Shown here: positions 1 through 6,579 of the stretch, in pieces
Numbering within the stretch: the first letter of the stretch is position 1
Layout of the letters: each line of letters starts with the position of its first letter
Assembly (NCBI GenBank): GCA_001942045.1
Contig: MSTD01000068.1
Coordinates: forward strand, 11,651-24,247
Direction: 5' to 3'
Origin: Mycolicibacterium porcinum
GTDB lineage: Bacteria; Actinomycetota; Actinomycetes; Mycobacteriales; Mycobacteriaceae
DNA: 12,597 bases
Notes under the pieces: generated by a model
Told to the model about the DNA's origin: nothing
The model's database searches: none
The model's input: the letters and a program-made list of their open reading frames with translations, nothing else
Translations under genes and position numbers: made by a program

Positions 1-764
1 GATTGTTCGCCGCCGGTGACCTCGGCGCCCAGGTGCCCCAGGTCGCCACGGCTGTGGCCTCGGGCAGTCAGGCCGGGGCCGCCGTCGTGCAGCACCTGCT
101 CGGCGAAGACGTCGGGCTCCCGGTGCCACCATGGCCCGCCCAAACGGCCGTCACCGCCCAATACTGGGAACGGCATTACGGGCAGCGCGGCCGCATCTGG
201 AGCGGACGCGTCAACGCACAGCTGGCCAAGATCGCCGCCGACCTGACCCCGGGCCGGGCGCTGGATCTCGGCTGCGGCGAGGGCGGCGACTCCGTATGGC
301 TGGCCGAACAGGGCTGGCAGGTCACAGGAGTCGACGTCTCCGACACCGCGCTCGCCCGCGCGGCTGCCGAAGCGCGGGAACGGGGCGTGGCCGACCGCAT
401 CACGTTCGAACGCCACGACCTGTCCGAGAGCCTGCCCGACGGACGCTTCGATCTGGTCTCGGCCCAATTCCTGCAATCGCCGATCGCCATAGACCGGGCC
501 AGCCTGCTGCGCCGGGCCGCCGGGGCGGTGGCCGACAGCGGCCTGCTGGTCATCGTCGACCATGGTGCCGCGCCGCCCTGGGCCCCTGAGCATGTCCGGA
601 ATTTCCCGTTCCCCAGCGCCGAGGACGTGGTCGACTCGCTGAACCTCGACGAGGCGCAATGGGAACGCGTCCGGGTGGGTACCGAGGAGCGGGAGGCCAC
701 CGGCCCGGACGGGCAGCGCGGCACCCTGATCGACAACGTGATGGTGCTGCGGCGGGTGGGCTGA
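1..764 (+). CDS. Thioredoxin-reductase-like / SAM-methyltransferase fusion, C-terminal part (5' end outside window)
   Basis: The reading frame is open from the left edge (first full codon at 3), so only the last ~253 residues are present. Residues 1-33 have the closing signature of an NAD(P)/FAD pyridine nucleotide-disulphide oxidoreductase of the thioredoxin reductase type: FAAGDLG, whose Asp binds the FAD ribityl chain, then a helix rich in Ala and Gly. After a Pro-rich linker (about 38-50) a class I SAM-dependent methyltransferase begins: YWERHYG at 54-60, motif I LDLGCGEGG at 87-95 and the acidic end of strand 2 (GVDVSD, Asp111). It ends in a Rossmann-like C-terminal half with VIVDHG. The fusion is likely a cytoplasmic redox/methyl-transfer enzyme. 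Fusions of this kind are annotated in actinobacteria, but I know of no assigned substrate. The methyltransferase half resembles TehB/thiopurine-type enzymes in a general way, which is weak evidence for a small sulfur or chalcogen substrate. Ends in TGA. Confidence 0.85.
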   Translation, partial: LFAAGDLGAQVPQVATAVASGSQAGAAVVQHLLGEDVGLPVPPWPAQTAVTAQYWERHYGQRGRIWSGRVNAQLAKIAADLTPGRALDLGCGEGGDSVWLAEQGWQVTGVDVSDTALARAAAEARERGVADRITFERHDLSESLPDGRFDLVSAQFLQSPIAIDRASLLRRAAGAVADSGLLVIVDHGAAPPWAPEHVRNFPFPSAEDVVDSLNLDEAQWERVRVGTEEREATGPDGQRGTLIDNVMVLRRVG

Positions 765-785
765 GCCGGACTTGTCGTACCGGTG

Positions 786-794
786 TGGCATAGT
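786..794 (+). promoter_or_regulatory. Candidate extended -10 promoter of the DUF222-HNH gene
   Basis: TGG-CATAGT fits an extended -10 element (TGN before a TATAAT-like hexamer, 4 of 6 matches). It lies 7 nt before the ATG at 802, which would make the transcript leaderless. No convincing -35 is present at normal spacing, as expected if the extended -10 carries recognition. The last T is also the first base of the LexA-like box. Confidence 0.45.
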
Positions 795-809
795 CGAAAA
801 CATGTTCGA
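794..809 (+). promoter_or_regulatory. LexA/SOS-box-like palindrome overlapping the start codon
   Basis: TCGAAAACATGTTCGA matches the mycobacterial SOS box (TCGAAC-N4-GTTCGA) at every fixed position except the sixth (A instead of C). The outer TCGAA/TTCGA arms are perfectly inverted. It begins on the last base of the candidate -10 and contains the ATG at 802, so a bound repressor would cover the transcription start and the start codon. 13E12/DUF222 genes in M. tuberculosis are a known class with LexA boxes and DNA-damage induction, which supports the assignment. Confidence 0.7.
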
Positions 810-2091
810 TATGACGGACTTGGCGCAGGTCAATCCGCATGCTGACGAGGCCGAGTTGCATCGGCGCATCGAGGAACTCGAGCGGGCGAAGTCGGCCGCG
901 GCTGCGGGCCAGGCCCGGTGTGCGGCGTTGTTGGACGAGAAGCGCCGGGCCGACGAAGCTGCTGCGGGCGTGCCGCGGGCCAAACGAGGTCGGGGGTTGG
1001 CCTCGGAGATCGCGCTTGCTCGCCACGATTCGCCGACATGTGGCAGTCGGCATCTCGGCTTCGCCAAGGCGTTGGTGTACGAGATGCCGCACACGTTGGC
1101 CGCGCTGGAGTCCGGGGTGCTGTCGGAATGGCGGGCGACCTTGATCGTGCGGGAGTCGGCATGCCTGAGGGTCGAGGATCGCCGGGCGCTGGATGCCGAG
1201 ATGTGTGGCGATGTCACGAAGCTTGACGGTCTGGGGAACGGGCGGATCGAGGCGGAAGCCAAGAAGATCGCGTATCGGCTGGATCCGCAGGCGTTCGTCG
1301 ACCGGATGGCGAAGGCGGCCGAGGATCGAACTGTCTGGATCCGGCCGGCGCCTGACTGCATGGCACGTGTCACGGTGTTGTTGCCAATGCCGAAGGGCGT
1401 CGGTGTGTACGCAGCGCTGAAGCGATCTGCTGACACGACGTTCGACGGCCGGACCCGCGGCCAGGTGATGGCCGACACGGTGTACGAGCGCGTGACGGGT
1501 CGGCCCGCCGACGTGCCGGAGCCGGTGGCGGTCAACCTGGTGCTGTCCGACCAGACGCTGTTCGGCGACGACGAGAACCCGGCCGTGGTCGAGGGATACG
1601 GGCCCGTTCCGGCGTCGGTGGCCCGCAACTTGGTAAGTGATGCGGTGGCCGACGAGCGGTCCCGGGCGACCCTGCGACGGCTCTACCGGCATCCGGTATC
1701 CGGCGCGTTGGCGGCGATGGAGTCGCGGTCGCGGCTGTTCCCCAAAGCGCTGGCCCAATTCATCGGGTTGCGGGACCAGACCTGCAGAACCCCGTACTGT
1801 GACGCGCCGATCCGTCACCATGACCACGCGCAACCCCATGCCGGTGGCGGTCAGACCAGTGCGCTCAACGGGCTGGGGGAGTGCGAGCGCTGCAATTACG
1901 TCAAAGAATCACCGGGGTGGTCGGTGACGACAGCTGACGAGAACGGTGTTCACACAGCCGAATTCGTCACCCCGACCGGGGCGGTGTACCGGTCCACCGC
2001 CCCGCCGCCACCCGGGCCCATCGAGCACTACGAGAGCGTGACCGAGCTACGGGTCGCGATCGAGTTCGCGCGCTGCGCGCCCGCCGCTTAG
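802..2091 (+). CDS. DUF222-HNH endonuclease domain protein (13E12 repeat family)
   Basis: This 429-residue protein has the typical two-part structure of the mycobacterial 13E12 family. A helical DUF222 region (about 15-310) carries a charged coiled-coil-like start (residues 17-55). A C-terminal HNH nuclease module spans about 320-372. The module has paired cysteines that could bind zinc (Cys328/Cys333 and Cys361/Cys364), the HHDH motif at 339-342, Asn356 and CNYVKE at 364-369, so the expected nuclease residues are intact. The start chosen is ATG 802, inside the SOS-like box and downstream of the extended -10; ATG 811 is an alternative. Upstream in-frame starts would lie in or before the promoter. 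The codon mix is visibly richer in TTG than in neighbouring genes. Its biological role is unknown. The family is repeated in mycobacterial genomes, some members are damage-inducible, and REP13E12 copies serve as phiRv1 prophage integration sites in M. tuberculosis. No prophage is seen here. Confidence 0.9.
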   Translation: MFDMTDLAQVNPHADEAELHRRIEELERAKSAAAAGQARCAALLDEKRRADEAAAGVPRAKRGRGLASEIALARHDSPTCGSRHLGFAKALVYEMPHTLAALESGVLSEWRATLIVRESACLRVEDRRALDAEMCGDVTKLDGLGNGRIEAEAKKIAYRLDPQAFVDRMAKAAEDRTVWIRPAPDCMARVTVLLPMPKGVGVYAALKRSADTTFDGRTRGQVMADTVYERVTGRPADVPEPVAVNLVLSDQTLFGDDENPAVVEGYGPVPASVARNLVSDAVADERSRATLRRLYRHPVSGALAAMESRSRLFPKALAQFIGLRDQTCRTPYCDAPIRHHDHAQPHAGGGQTSALNGLGECERCNYVKESPGWSVTTADENGVHTAEFVTPTGAVYRSTAPPPPGPIEHYESVTELRVAIEFARCAPAA

Positions 2092-2098
2092 TCACTGC

Positions 2099-2120
2099 GG
2101 CTCAGTCGGTGCGCTGAGTC
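2099..2120. terminator. Candidate hairpin between convergent DUF222 and VOC genes
   Basis: GGCTCAG (2099-2105) can pair with CTGAGTC (2114-2120) across an 8-nt loop, giving 7 bp with one G-T wobble. It sits where the two genes converge (stop codons at 2091 and 2102, 10 bp between them) and covers the VOC stop. No T-tract follows, so factor-independent termination is uncertain. Confidence 0.3.
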
Positions 2121-2521
2121 AGCCGGACGCTGTTGCCTGACGGATCCCGGAAGCCGGAGTCGATGCCGTAGGGCATCTGGTTCGGCGGCTCGGTGAACTC
2201 GACGCCGCGGGCGGTCAGCTCTTCGTAGGTCTTCTGGCAGTCGTCGGTGGTCAGAAACACCGTGCCGGCGAAGCCTTTTGCGGTCAGGTCCTGGACCTGT
2301 TTGCGGGTCTGCTCATCCATCACCGGTTCACCGGGCACGGCCATCAACACGATGCCCACATCGTCCTGCCCGGGCGGACCGACCGTCAGCCACCGGAAGT
2401 CACCCATCTCTTCCGGAAACGAAACATCTTCGCGCACTTCCATTCCCACCTTCTCGGTCCAGAACTTCAGCGCGACTTCCTGATCGTGAACCCACAGATG
2501 CGTGTAAGCGATTTTCATCAT
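2102..2521 (-). CDS. VOC (glyoxalase/bleomycin-resistance fold) family protein
   Basis: This 139-residue protein has the paired beta-alpha-beta modules of the vicinal oxygen chelate fold. The first module begins KIAYTHLWV with FWTEKVGMEV after it. The second begins near GTVFLTTDD and ends FRDPSGNSVRL, the usual closing DP-GN signature. Only the first classic metal ligand (His8) is clearly present. The second-module His position is Val and the closing Glu position is Arg, so a glyoxalase I-type metal centre looks incomplete. It may bind a small ligand or act differently. It lies 9 bp after the AraC-type gene on the same strand, so the two are probably co-transcribed; AraC-type regulator plus VOC protein is a common actinobacterial pair. 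Translation begins at ATGATG (2521 or 2518), with no clear Shine-Dalgarno sequence. Substrate unknown. Confidence 0.85.
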   Translation of the reverse strand: MMKIAYTHLWVHDQEVALKFWTEKVGMEVREDVSFPEEMGDFRWLTVGPPGQDDVGIVLMAVPGEPVMDEQTRKQVQDLTAKGFAGTVFLTTDDCQKTYEELTARGVEFTEPPNQMPYGIDSGFRDPSGNSVRLTQRTD

Positions 2522-2530
2522 GAGCAGACG

Positions 2531-2983
2531 CTACGTCCGCTCCGGCCCGGCCGTCTTCTCCGTTTGTGCTGTCTTGGCCCGGCCGGTATGCGGCCGCCGG
2601 GTGTCGCGCGCCAGGATGCAACTGGGCACCGGGGCACGCAGCATGGCCGGCGGCAGACTGGCCCGGTAGGCGGCCGGCGGCTTGCCATACACCCGGGCGA
2701 AGTTCGTGGTGAACGAACCGACGCTGTGCAGGCCGACCATCACGCAGACGTCGGCGACCGAACGGTCGGTGTTGCGCAGCAGTGCCGCGGCCCGCTCGAG
2801 GCGCCGGCTCTGCAGATAGGCCCGCGGCGACTCGCCGAAGGTGCGGGTGAACATCCGGCTGAAGTGGGCCCGGGACAATCCGGCGGCTGCCGCGAGATCG
2901 TCGACGGTGATCGGATCCGCATAACGGGCGTCCGCGAGGTCCTTCGCGCGGAGCAAATATCGTGCCGGTGGCACCTGTGCCAT
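2531..2983 (-). CDS. Small AraC/XylS-type transcriptional regulator
   Basis: This 150-residue protein is essentially a stand-alone AraC DNA-binding domain (residues about 6-110) with a basic, probably disordered tail. The first helix-turn-helix runs around 26-47 (VDDLAAAAGLSRAHFSRMF). The second runs around 74-97, followed by the family signature with NFARVYGKPPAAYR (94-107). It has no N-terminal ligand-binding cupin, so it resembles MarA/SoxS in size. The ATG at 2983 was chosen because the frame upstream runs into rnpB. It is preceded by TACCCT and 7 nt, a leaderless arrangement, and there is no Shine-Dalgarno sequence. It is divergent from rnpB with only 24 bp between them. The likely target is its own operon with the downstream VOC gene, but the ligand or signal cannot be inferred. 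Confidence 0.88.
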   Translation of the reverse strand: MAQVPPARYLLRAKDLADARYADPITVDDLAAAAGLSRAHFSRMFTRTFGESPRAYLQSRRLERAAALLRNTDRSVADVCVMVGLHSVGSFTTNFARVYGKPPAAYRASLPPAMLRAPVPSCILARDTRRPHTGRAKTAQTEKTAGPERT

Positions 2984-2990
2984 GAAAATA

Positions 2991-2996
2991 AGGGTA
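2991..2996 (-). promoter_or_regulatory. Candidate -10 element of the AraC-VOC operon
   Basis: Read on the minus strand the sequence is TACCCT, then 7 nt, then the ATG at 2983. This fits the TANNNT-N6/7-ATG pattern of mycobacterial leaderless promoters. It shares two bases (2995-2996) with the rnpB -10. No good -35 was seen. Confidence 0.45.
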
Positions 2997-3000
2997 CGGT
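2995..3000 (+). promoter_or_regulatory. Candidate -10 element of rnpB
   Basis: TACGGT fits TANNNT and ends 7 nt before G3008, the first base of the P1 helix and the expected RNA 5' end. A -35 at normal spacing would fall inside the start of the divergent AraC gene (about 2971-2977), where no strong consensus is seen. Confidence 0.45.
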
Positions 3001-3007
3001 GATCAGC

Positions 3008-3398
<391 letters not shown>

Positions 3399-3402
3399 CC
3401 CA

Positions 3403-3415
3403 GCCCTCAGTGGGC
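3403..3415. terminator. Weak hairpin between rnpB and the CYTH-CHAD gene
   Basis: GCCC-TCAGT-GGGC forms a 4-bp GC stem just past the rnpB 3' end. The CYTH-CHAD stop codon (TCA on the plus strand, 3407-3409) lies in the loop. It has no T-tract. It is the only stem I see at this convergent junction, but it is short and may not terminate transcription in either direction. Confidence 0.22.
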
Positions 3416-4900
3416 CTTGCGCACTGCCTTGTCCAGCTTCTTGAGGGCGTCCTGCAACAGGGCCCGGCTGCGCTGCGCCAGGTCGTCCTCCTGTTGATAC
3501 AGCAGCCCGTAGGTGAAGGTGTCCTCGCCCGCGGCATGCGCGGCATCGGCCTGGGTGCTCAGATGAGCCTTGCTCACCACACTGTCCTGATGATCGCCGA
3601 GCAGGGTCTGGATGGTCTTGGCCCGGTCGGACACCTTGTCGGCCCCCGTCGCCGCAGCGGTGTAGCGAAGCCGCTTGGCGCCCTTACGGATTCGATGCAG
3701 CGCCTCGTCCTTCTCCTCGGCGCTGGCCTCGGCATCACTGTCGGCCGCGGCAGCCGTCTTGGCAGCCTTGCGAACCCGCTTGTACGCCGCATCGATGCTC
3801 ACCGAATACTTTGCGGCGTCGGCGGATTCCGGCTGCTCGGCGTTCACCAACTCTTCGAGCGCGTCCAACAGCCGGAAGTAACGCTGTGAGCGCATCGCCA
3901 ACAGGGAACGCCGCCAACCCGCGGCATAGCGGCGGTTGGCGCCCTCGACCAGACGCTGGCGCACCGGGCCGCGGATCAACTCGGCGGGCATCTCGTCGAG
4001 CGCATGCTGATAACGCTCGGCCAGAACCTCGGCATCGCGGGCCACGCCGAGCACCGCGGCCAGCGCACGCAGCTCGTCTAGGACCCAGCCGTCGTCGTCG
4101 AGCCCGAAGGCGTCCTTCGACTCCTGCAGCAGGCTGCGGATCTTGCGGGTGGTCACCCGCATCTGGTGGACCGAATCGTAGGCGTCGGCGCGCACGGCGC
4201 GGTCCCACACCAGCAGCGCCTCGATCTGTTCGGCGATGGCCCGGTGCACCGGATCGGCCGGGGGAGCAGGCGCCGGAGCGGTGTCGGTGCCGAGCACCTT
4301 GGCCAGCTTCGAACCGTGTCCAGCCGGTTCCGCGCCGGCATCCGCCAGCCGGTTGGCCAGCCGATCCATCAGGTCGTCCGGCATATCGGCGGTGAGCAGC
4401 TCCAGCTCCCACTCCCGCCAGCGCTGTTCTTCGCCGCCGATGGCCGAAGCGGTCACCCGGTCATCGCAGAACTCGGCGAGCGCACTCCCGTCAGGCCCGT
4501 GTAATACCTCCACGCTCCGCTCAGTGCTGATCCGCGCGACCGGGGACAGCGGACGGTCCCGCACGATGGCGAGCACGACGTCCCGCAGATCCTCGGGCAC
4601 GGTGTCGGTTGCCGTGCCCAGTGGGGCGCGCACCTCGGTGCGGGTGTCGGCCCCGGCCGGGAGCTTCAGGTGCCAACCCGCGTCGGGACCACCGGTGCGG
4701 CGCCGCAACGTGATGCGGTGCGCGGCCAGATCGCGATCCGGGGTGTCGAAATACACCGCATCGAGGTGCTGGGTTCCGGTGCGGGCCACCTCGGCGATGG
4801 CAGACAAGCCCTCGAACGACGGCGAGACGGTGTTCTCGGTGACCGCGAACTTCCGCTCGATTTCGGTGTACCTCGCGGTCTTGGATTTGCCGGGGGCCAT
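3407..4900 (-). CDS. CYTH-CHAD domain protein (Rv2226-like)
   Basis: This 497-residue cytoplasmic protein has two domains. The N-terminal CYTH (triphosphate tunnel) domain, about 11-203, opens with the ExExK motif (Glu13, Glu15, Lys17 in YTEIERKF). It continues with the basic strand HRITLRRRTG and HLKLPAG, as expected for binding a triphosphate or polyphosphate with metal. An Ala/Pro linker (about 207-215) leads to a helical CHAD domain (about 217-490). CHAD carries its two conserved basic helices: HQMRVTTRKIRSLL (His245, Arg248, Arg252/Lys253) and HRIRKGAKRLRY (His402 to Tyr413). CHAD domains bind polyphosphate, so the likely role is inorganic (poly)phosphate hydrolysis or binding; the exact substrate is unproven. 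The ATG at 4900 was chosen over upstream in-frame starts because GAAGG lies 5 nt before it. The domain order and length match my recollection of M. tuberculosis Rv2226. Confidence 0.92.
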   Translation of the reverse strand: MAPGKSKTARYTEIERKFAVTENTVSPSFEGLSAIAEVARTGTQHLDAVYFDTPDRDLAAHRITLRRRTGGPDAGWHLKLPAGADTRTEVRAPLGTATDTVPEDLRDVVLAIVRDRPLSPVARISTERSVEVLHGPDGSALAEFCDDRVTASAIGGEEQRWREWELELLTADMPDDLMDRLANRLADAGAEPAGHGSKLAKVLGTDTAPAPAPPADPVHRAIAEQIEALLVWDRAVRADAYDSVHQMRVTTRKIRSLLQESKDAFGLDDDGWVLDELRALAAVLGVARDAEVLAERYQHALDEMPAELIRGPVRQRLVEGANRRYAAGWRRSLLAMRSQRYFRLLDALEELVNAEQPESADAAKYSVSIDAAYKRVRKAAKTAAAADSDAEASAEEKDEALHRIRKGAKRLRYTAAATGADKVSDRAKTIQTLLGDHQDSVVSKAHLSTQADAAHAAGEDTFTYGLLYQQEDDLAQRSRALLQDALKKLDKAVRKAH

Positions 4901-5049
4901 AGTCACCTTCGCTGTGCACCGGAGGCGGGAGATCGGATGGCACCAGCGTGCCACATTCGGGTGAGCGTCACGACCGGTGTCTGGTCACAGCAGCATCAAG
5001 ACTTGACGCGTCGTCCACCATGCTGTCGGCCATGTCCGCCGGCGTCTCC

Positions 5050-5055
5050 TACTGT
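5050..5055 (+). promoter_or_regulatory. Candidate leaderless -10 of the TetR gene
   Basis: TACTGT (TANNNT) is followed by 6 nt and then the ATG at 5062, so transcription would start at or next to the start codon. No Shine-Dalgarno sequence is present. No matching -35 was found at 16-18 nt. Confidence 0.5.
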
Positions 5056-5061
5056 TGCTGC

Positions 5062-5760
5062 ATGGCGGCTGAGACAACAACGACGAACGCCGCTACCGGA
5101 CGCGGACGCCCGCGGCTGGAGCGGCCACGCCGACCGGGCACGACCGCCCGCGAACAGATTCTCGACGCCGCCGCGGAGCTGTTCACCACCCACGGCTACG
5201 CCAGCACCTCGACCCGGCGCATCGCCGACGAGGTCGGCGTCCGGCAGGCCTCGCTCTACCACCATTTCGCCACCAAGGACGACATCCTCGACGCGCTCCT
5301 GGCCGGCACGGTCGACAATGCCCTGCAGCTGGGCGTCGAGCTGCTCGACAGCGCAGGGCCGGCGGCGCAGCGCCTACACACGCTCGCCGTCGCCGATGCC
5401 CATCAGTTGTGCGCGAGCCGGTGGAACCTCGGCGCCCTGTATCTGCTGCCCGAGCTGCGCACCGACCGGTTCGAACCGTTCCGCCACCGCCGTGCCGAGC
5501 TCCGCGAGGTGTACCGCAAGCTGTCGGAGGCGGTGATCGCCGAATGTGCAGGCCCGCTCGATGCCGCTGACCTGCCGTTCCGATTGGTGGAATCGGTGGT
5601 CAACAGCCGCTCGGACGATGTCGAGGGCGCACCGTCGCAACCCTGGGTGATCGGGGAGGGCGCCCTGCGGATCCTCGGGTTCGGTGGCGACTTCGGCCCA
5701 CTGGTGGCCGTTACCGCAGCCCGGCTGGGCGTGCGACCGCCGCAAAGCCCGGCCCGCTAG
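5062..5760 (+). CDS. TetR/AcrR-family transcriptional regulator
   Basis: This 232-residue protein starts with a low-complexity basic leader (AETTTTNAATGRGRPR). A TetR helix-turn-helix domain follows at about 28-75: AREQILDAAAELF, then TSTRRIADEVGVRQASLYHHF, which includes the family's usual recognition-helix pattern. The rest (about 76-232) is an all-helical ligand-binding domain, too divergent to name an inducer. The start was set at ATG 5062 because the upstream frame is not protein-like (Cys-Cys-Cys just before) and a -10-like TACTGT sits 6 nt upstream. It is divergent from the CYTH-CHAD gene (161 bp between starts) and lies 10 bp upstream of a crotonase-family gene on the same strand. It is therefore a candidate regulator of that acyl-CoA enzyme, as many mycobacterial TetR proteins respond to acyl-CoAs. 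This link is inference. Confidence 0.9.
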   Translation: MAAETTTTNAATGRGRPRLERPRRPGTTAREQILDAAAELFTTHGYASTSTRRIADEVGVRQASLYHHFATKDDILDALLAGTVDNALQLGVELLDSAGPAAQRLHTLAVADAHQLCASRWNLGALYLLPELRTDRFEPFRHRRAELREVYRKLSEAVIAECAGPLDAADLPFRLVESVVNSRSDDVEGAPSQPWVIGEGALRILGFGGDFGPLVAVTAARLGVRPPQSPAR

Positions 5761-5763
5761 AGT
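5758..5763 (+). promoter_or_regulatory. Candidate leaderless -10 of the crotonase gene, overlapping the TetR stop codon
   Basis: TAGAGT (TANNNT) begins with the TAG stop of the TetR gene and ends 7 nt before the GTG at 5771. It suggests that the downstream gene can be transcribed on its own as a leaderless mRNA even though the spacing looks operon-like. There is no Shine-Dalgarno sequence. Confidence 0.45.
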
Positions 5764-5770
5764 TCGGGCC

Positions 5771-6556
5771 GTGACCGAGCCCACCTATGAAGCCATCTCG
5801 TTCGAGCAGTCCGGCGCCGTCGCGCGCATCACGCTGAACCGCCCGGACGCGGCGAATGGCATGAACGACACCATGACTCGCGAACTGGCCGACGCCGCCC
5901 GGCGCTGCGACACCCCCGGGACCAAGGTGGTGGTGCTGACCGGAGCGGGCCGGTTCTTCTGCGCCGGGGGCGACCTGAAATCCTTCGCCACCGCGCCCGA
6001 CCGCGGCCGCTTCATCAAGGGCGTCGCCGACGACCTGCACCAGGCCATCTCGTCGTTCGCCCGGATGGACGCCGTGCTGATCACCGCGGTGAACGGCACC
6101 GCCGCCGGCGCCGGATTCAGCCTCGCGGTCACCGGCGACCTGGTCTTGGCCGCCGAGTCCGCCACCTTCACCATGGCCTACACCAAGGTCGGCCTGAGCC
6201 CCGACGGCAGCGCGTCCTACCAGCTGCCGCGACTGGTCGGCCTGCGCCGGGCCCAGGAGCTCATCCTGACCAACCGCACGCTCACGGCCGCCGAGGCGCA
6301 GGACTGGGGCCTGGTCACCGAGGTGGTCGCCGGCGACGAACTCGATGCCCGGGCCACCAAACTGGCCGAGCAGGTCGCGACCGGATCCGGTGGATCCAAC
6401 GGTGCGGTCAAGTCACTGCTCGTGTCCTCGTTCAAGAACAGCCTCGAAGAGCAGATGGCCGCCGAAGCCCGGTTCATCGCCGAGCGAGCCAACTCCGCCG
6501 ACGGCCGCGAAGGCGTCGACGCATTCCTGGCCAAGCGCAAGCCCGACTTCGCCTAA
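5771..6556 (+). CDS. Crotonase-fold acyl-CoA enzyme (enoyl-CoA hydratase/isomerase family, isomerase-like active site)
   Basis: This 261-residue protein has normal length for a crotonase. It has the oxyanion-hole segment GRFFCAGGDLKSF (60-72) and the second segment NGTAAGAGFSLAVTGD (108-123), so acyl-CoA binding is well supported. Both catalytic glutamates of true enoyl-CoA hydratases are missing. By my hand alignment to rat crotonase, Glu144 corresponds to Ser117 and Glu164 to Tyr137. Instead there is an Asp in GLSPDGSAS (Asp145), the position used by isomerase-type members such as PaaG, followed by PRLVGLRRAQELIL as in those proteins. I therefore favour a double-bond isomerase or related reaction in fatty acid, sterol or aromatic degradation over hydration. 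The GTG at 5771 was chosen because it lies 10 bp after the TetR stop and starts the first crotonase strand; the in-frame ATG at 5684 would overlap the TetR gene. Confidence 0.88.
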   Translation: MTEPTYEAISFEQSGAVARITLNRPDAANGMNDTMTRELADAARRCDTPGTKVVVLTGAGRFFCAGGDLKSFATAPDRGRFIKGVADDLHQAISSFARMDAVLITAVNGTAAGAGFSLAVTGDLVLAAESATFTMAYTKVGLSPDGSASYQLPRLVGLRRAQELILTNRTLTAAEAQDWGLVTEVVAGDELDARATKLAEQVATGSGGSNGAVKSLLVSSFKNSLEEQMAAEARFIAERANSADGREGVDAFLAKRKPDFA

Positions 6557-6579
6557 GCCTCATTCGGGAAAGCTCAGGC
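6551..6579. terminator. Hairpin between convergent crotonase and membrane-propeller genes
   Basis: GCCTAAGC (6551-6558) and GCTCAGGC (6572-6579) form an 8-bp stem with a 13-nt loop. It has one mismatch on the plus strand and a G-U wobble on the minus strand. It contains both stop codons (6554-6556 and 6574-6576), so it could end both transcripts. No long T-tract follows on either side. Confidence 0.4.

Noticed and set aside
550..1839. Long minus-strand open frame (429 codons) opposite the DUF222-HNH and methyltransferase genes
   Set aside because: The translation is low-complexity Arg/Pro/Gly-rich with no domain, while the plus-strand products have clear family motifs.
5003..5008. TTGACG as a -35 element for the TetR gene
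   Set aside because: No -10 lies at 16-18 nt, and it is 41 nt from TACTGT, so the two cannot form one promoter.
4948..5061. Upstream starts for the TetR gene (4948, 5020, 5032)
   Set aside because: The added residues do not look like TetR sequence, and they precede the -10-like TACTGT next to ATG 5062.
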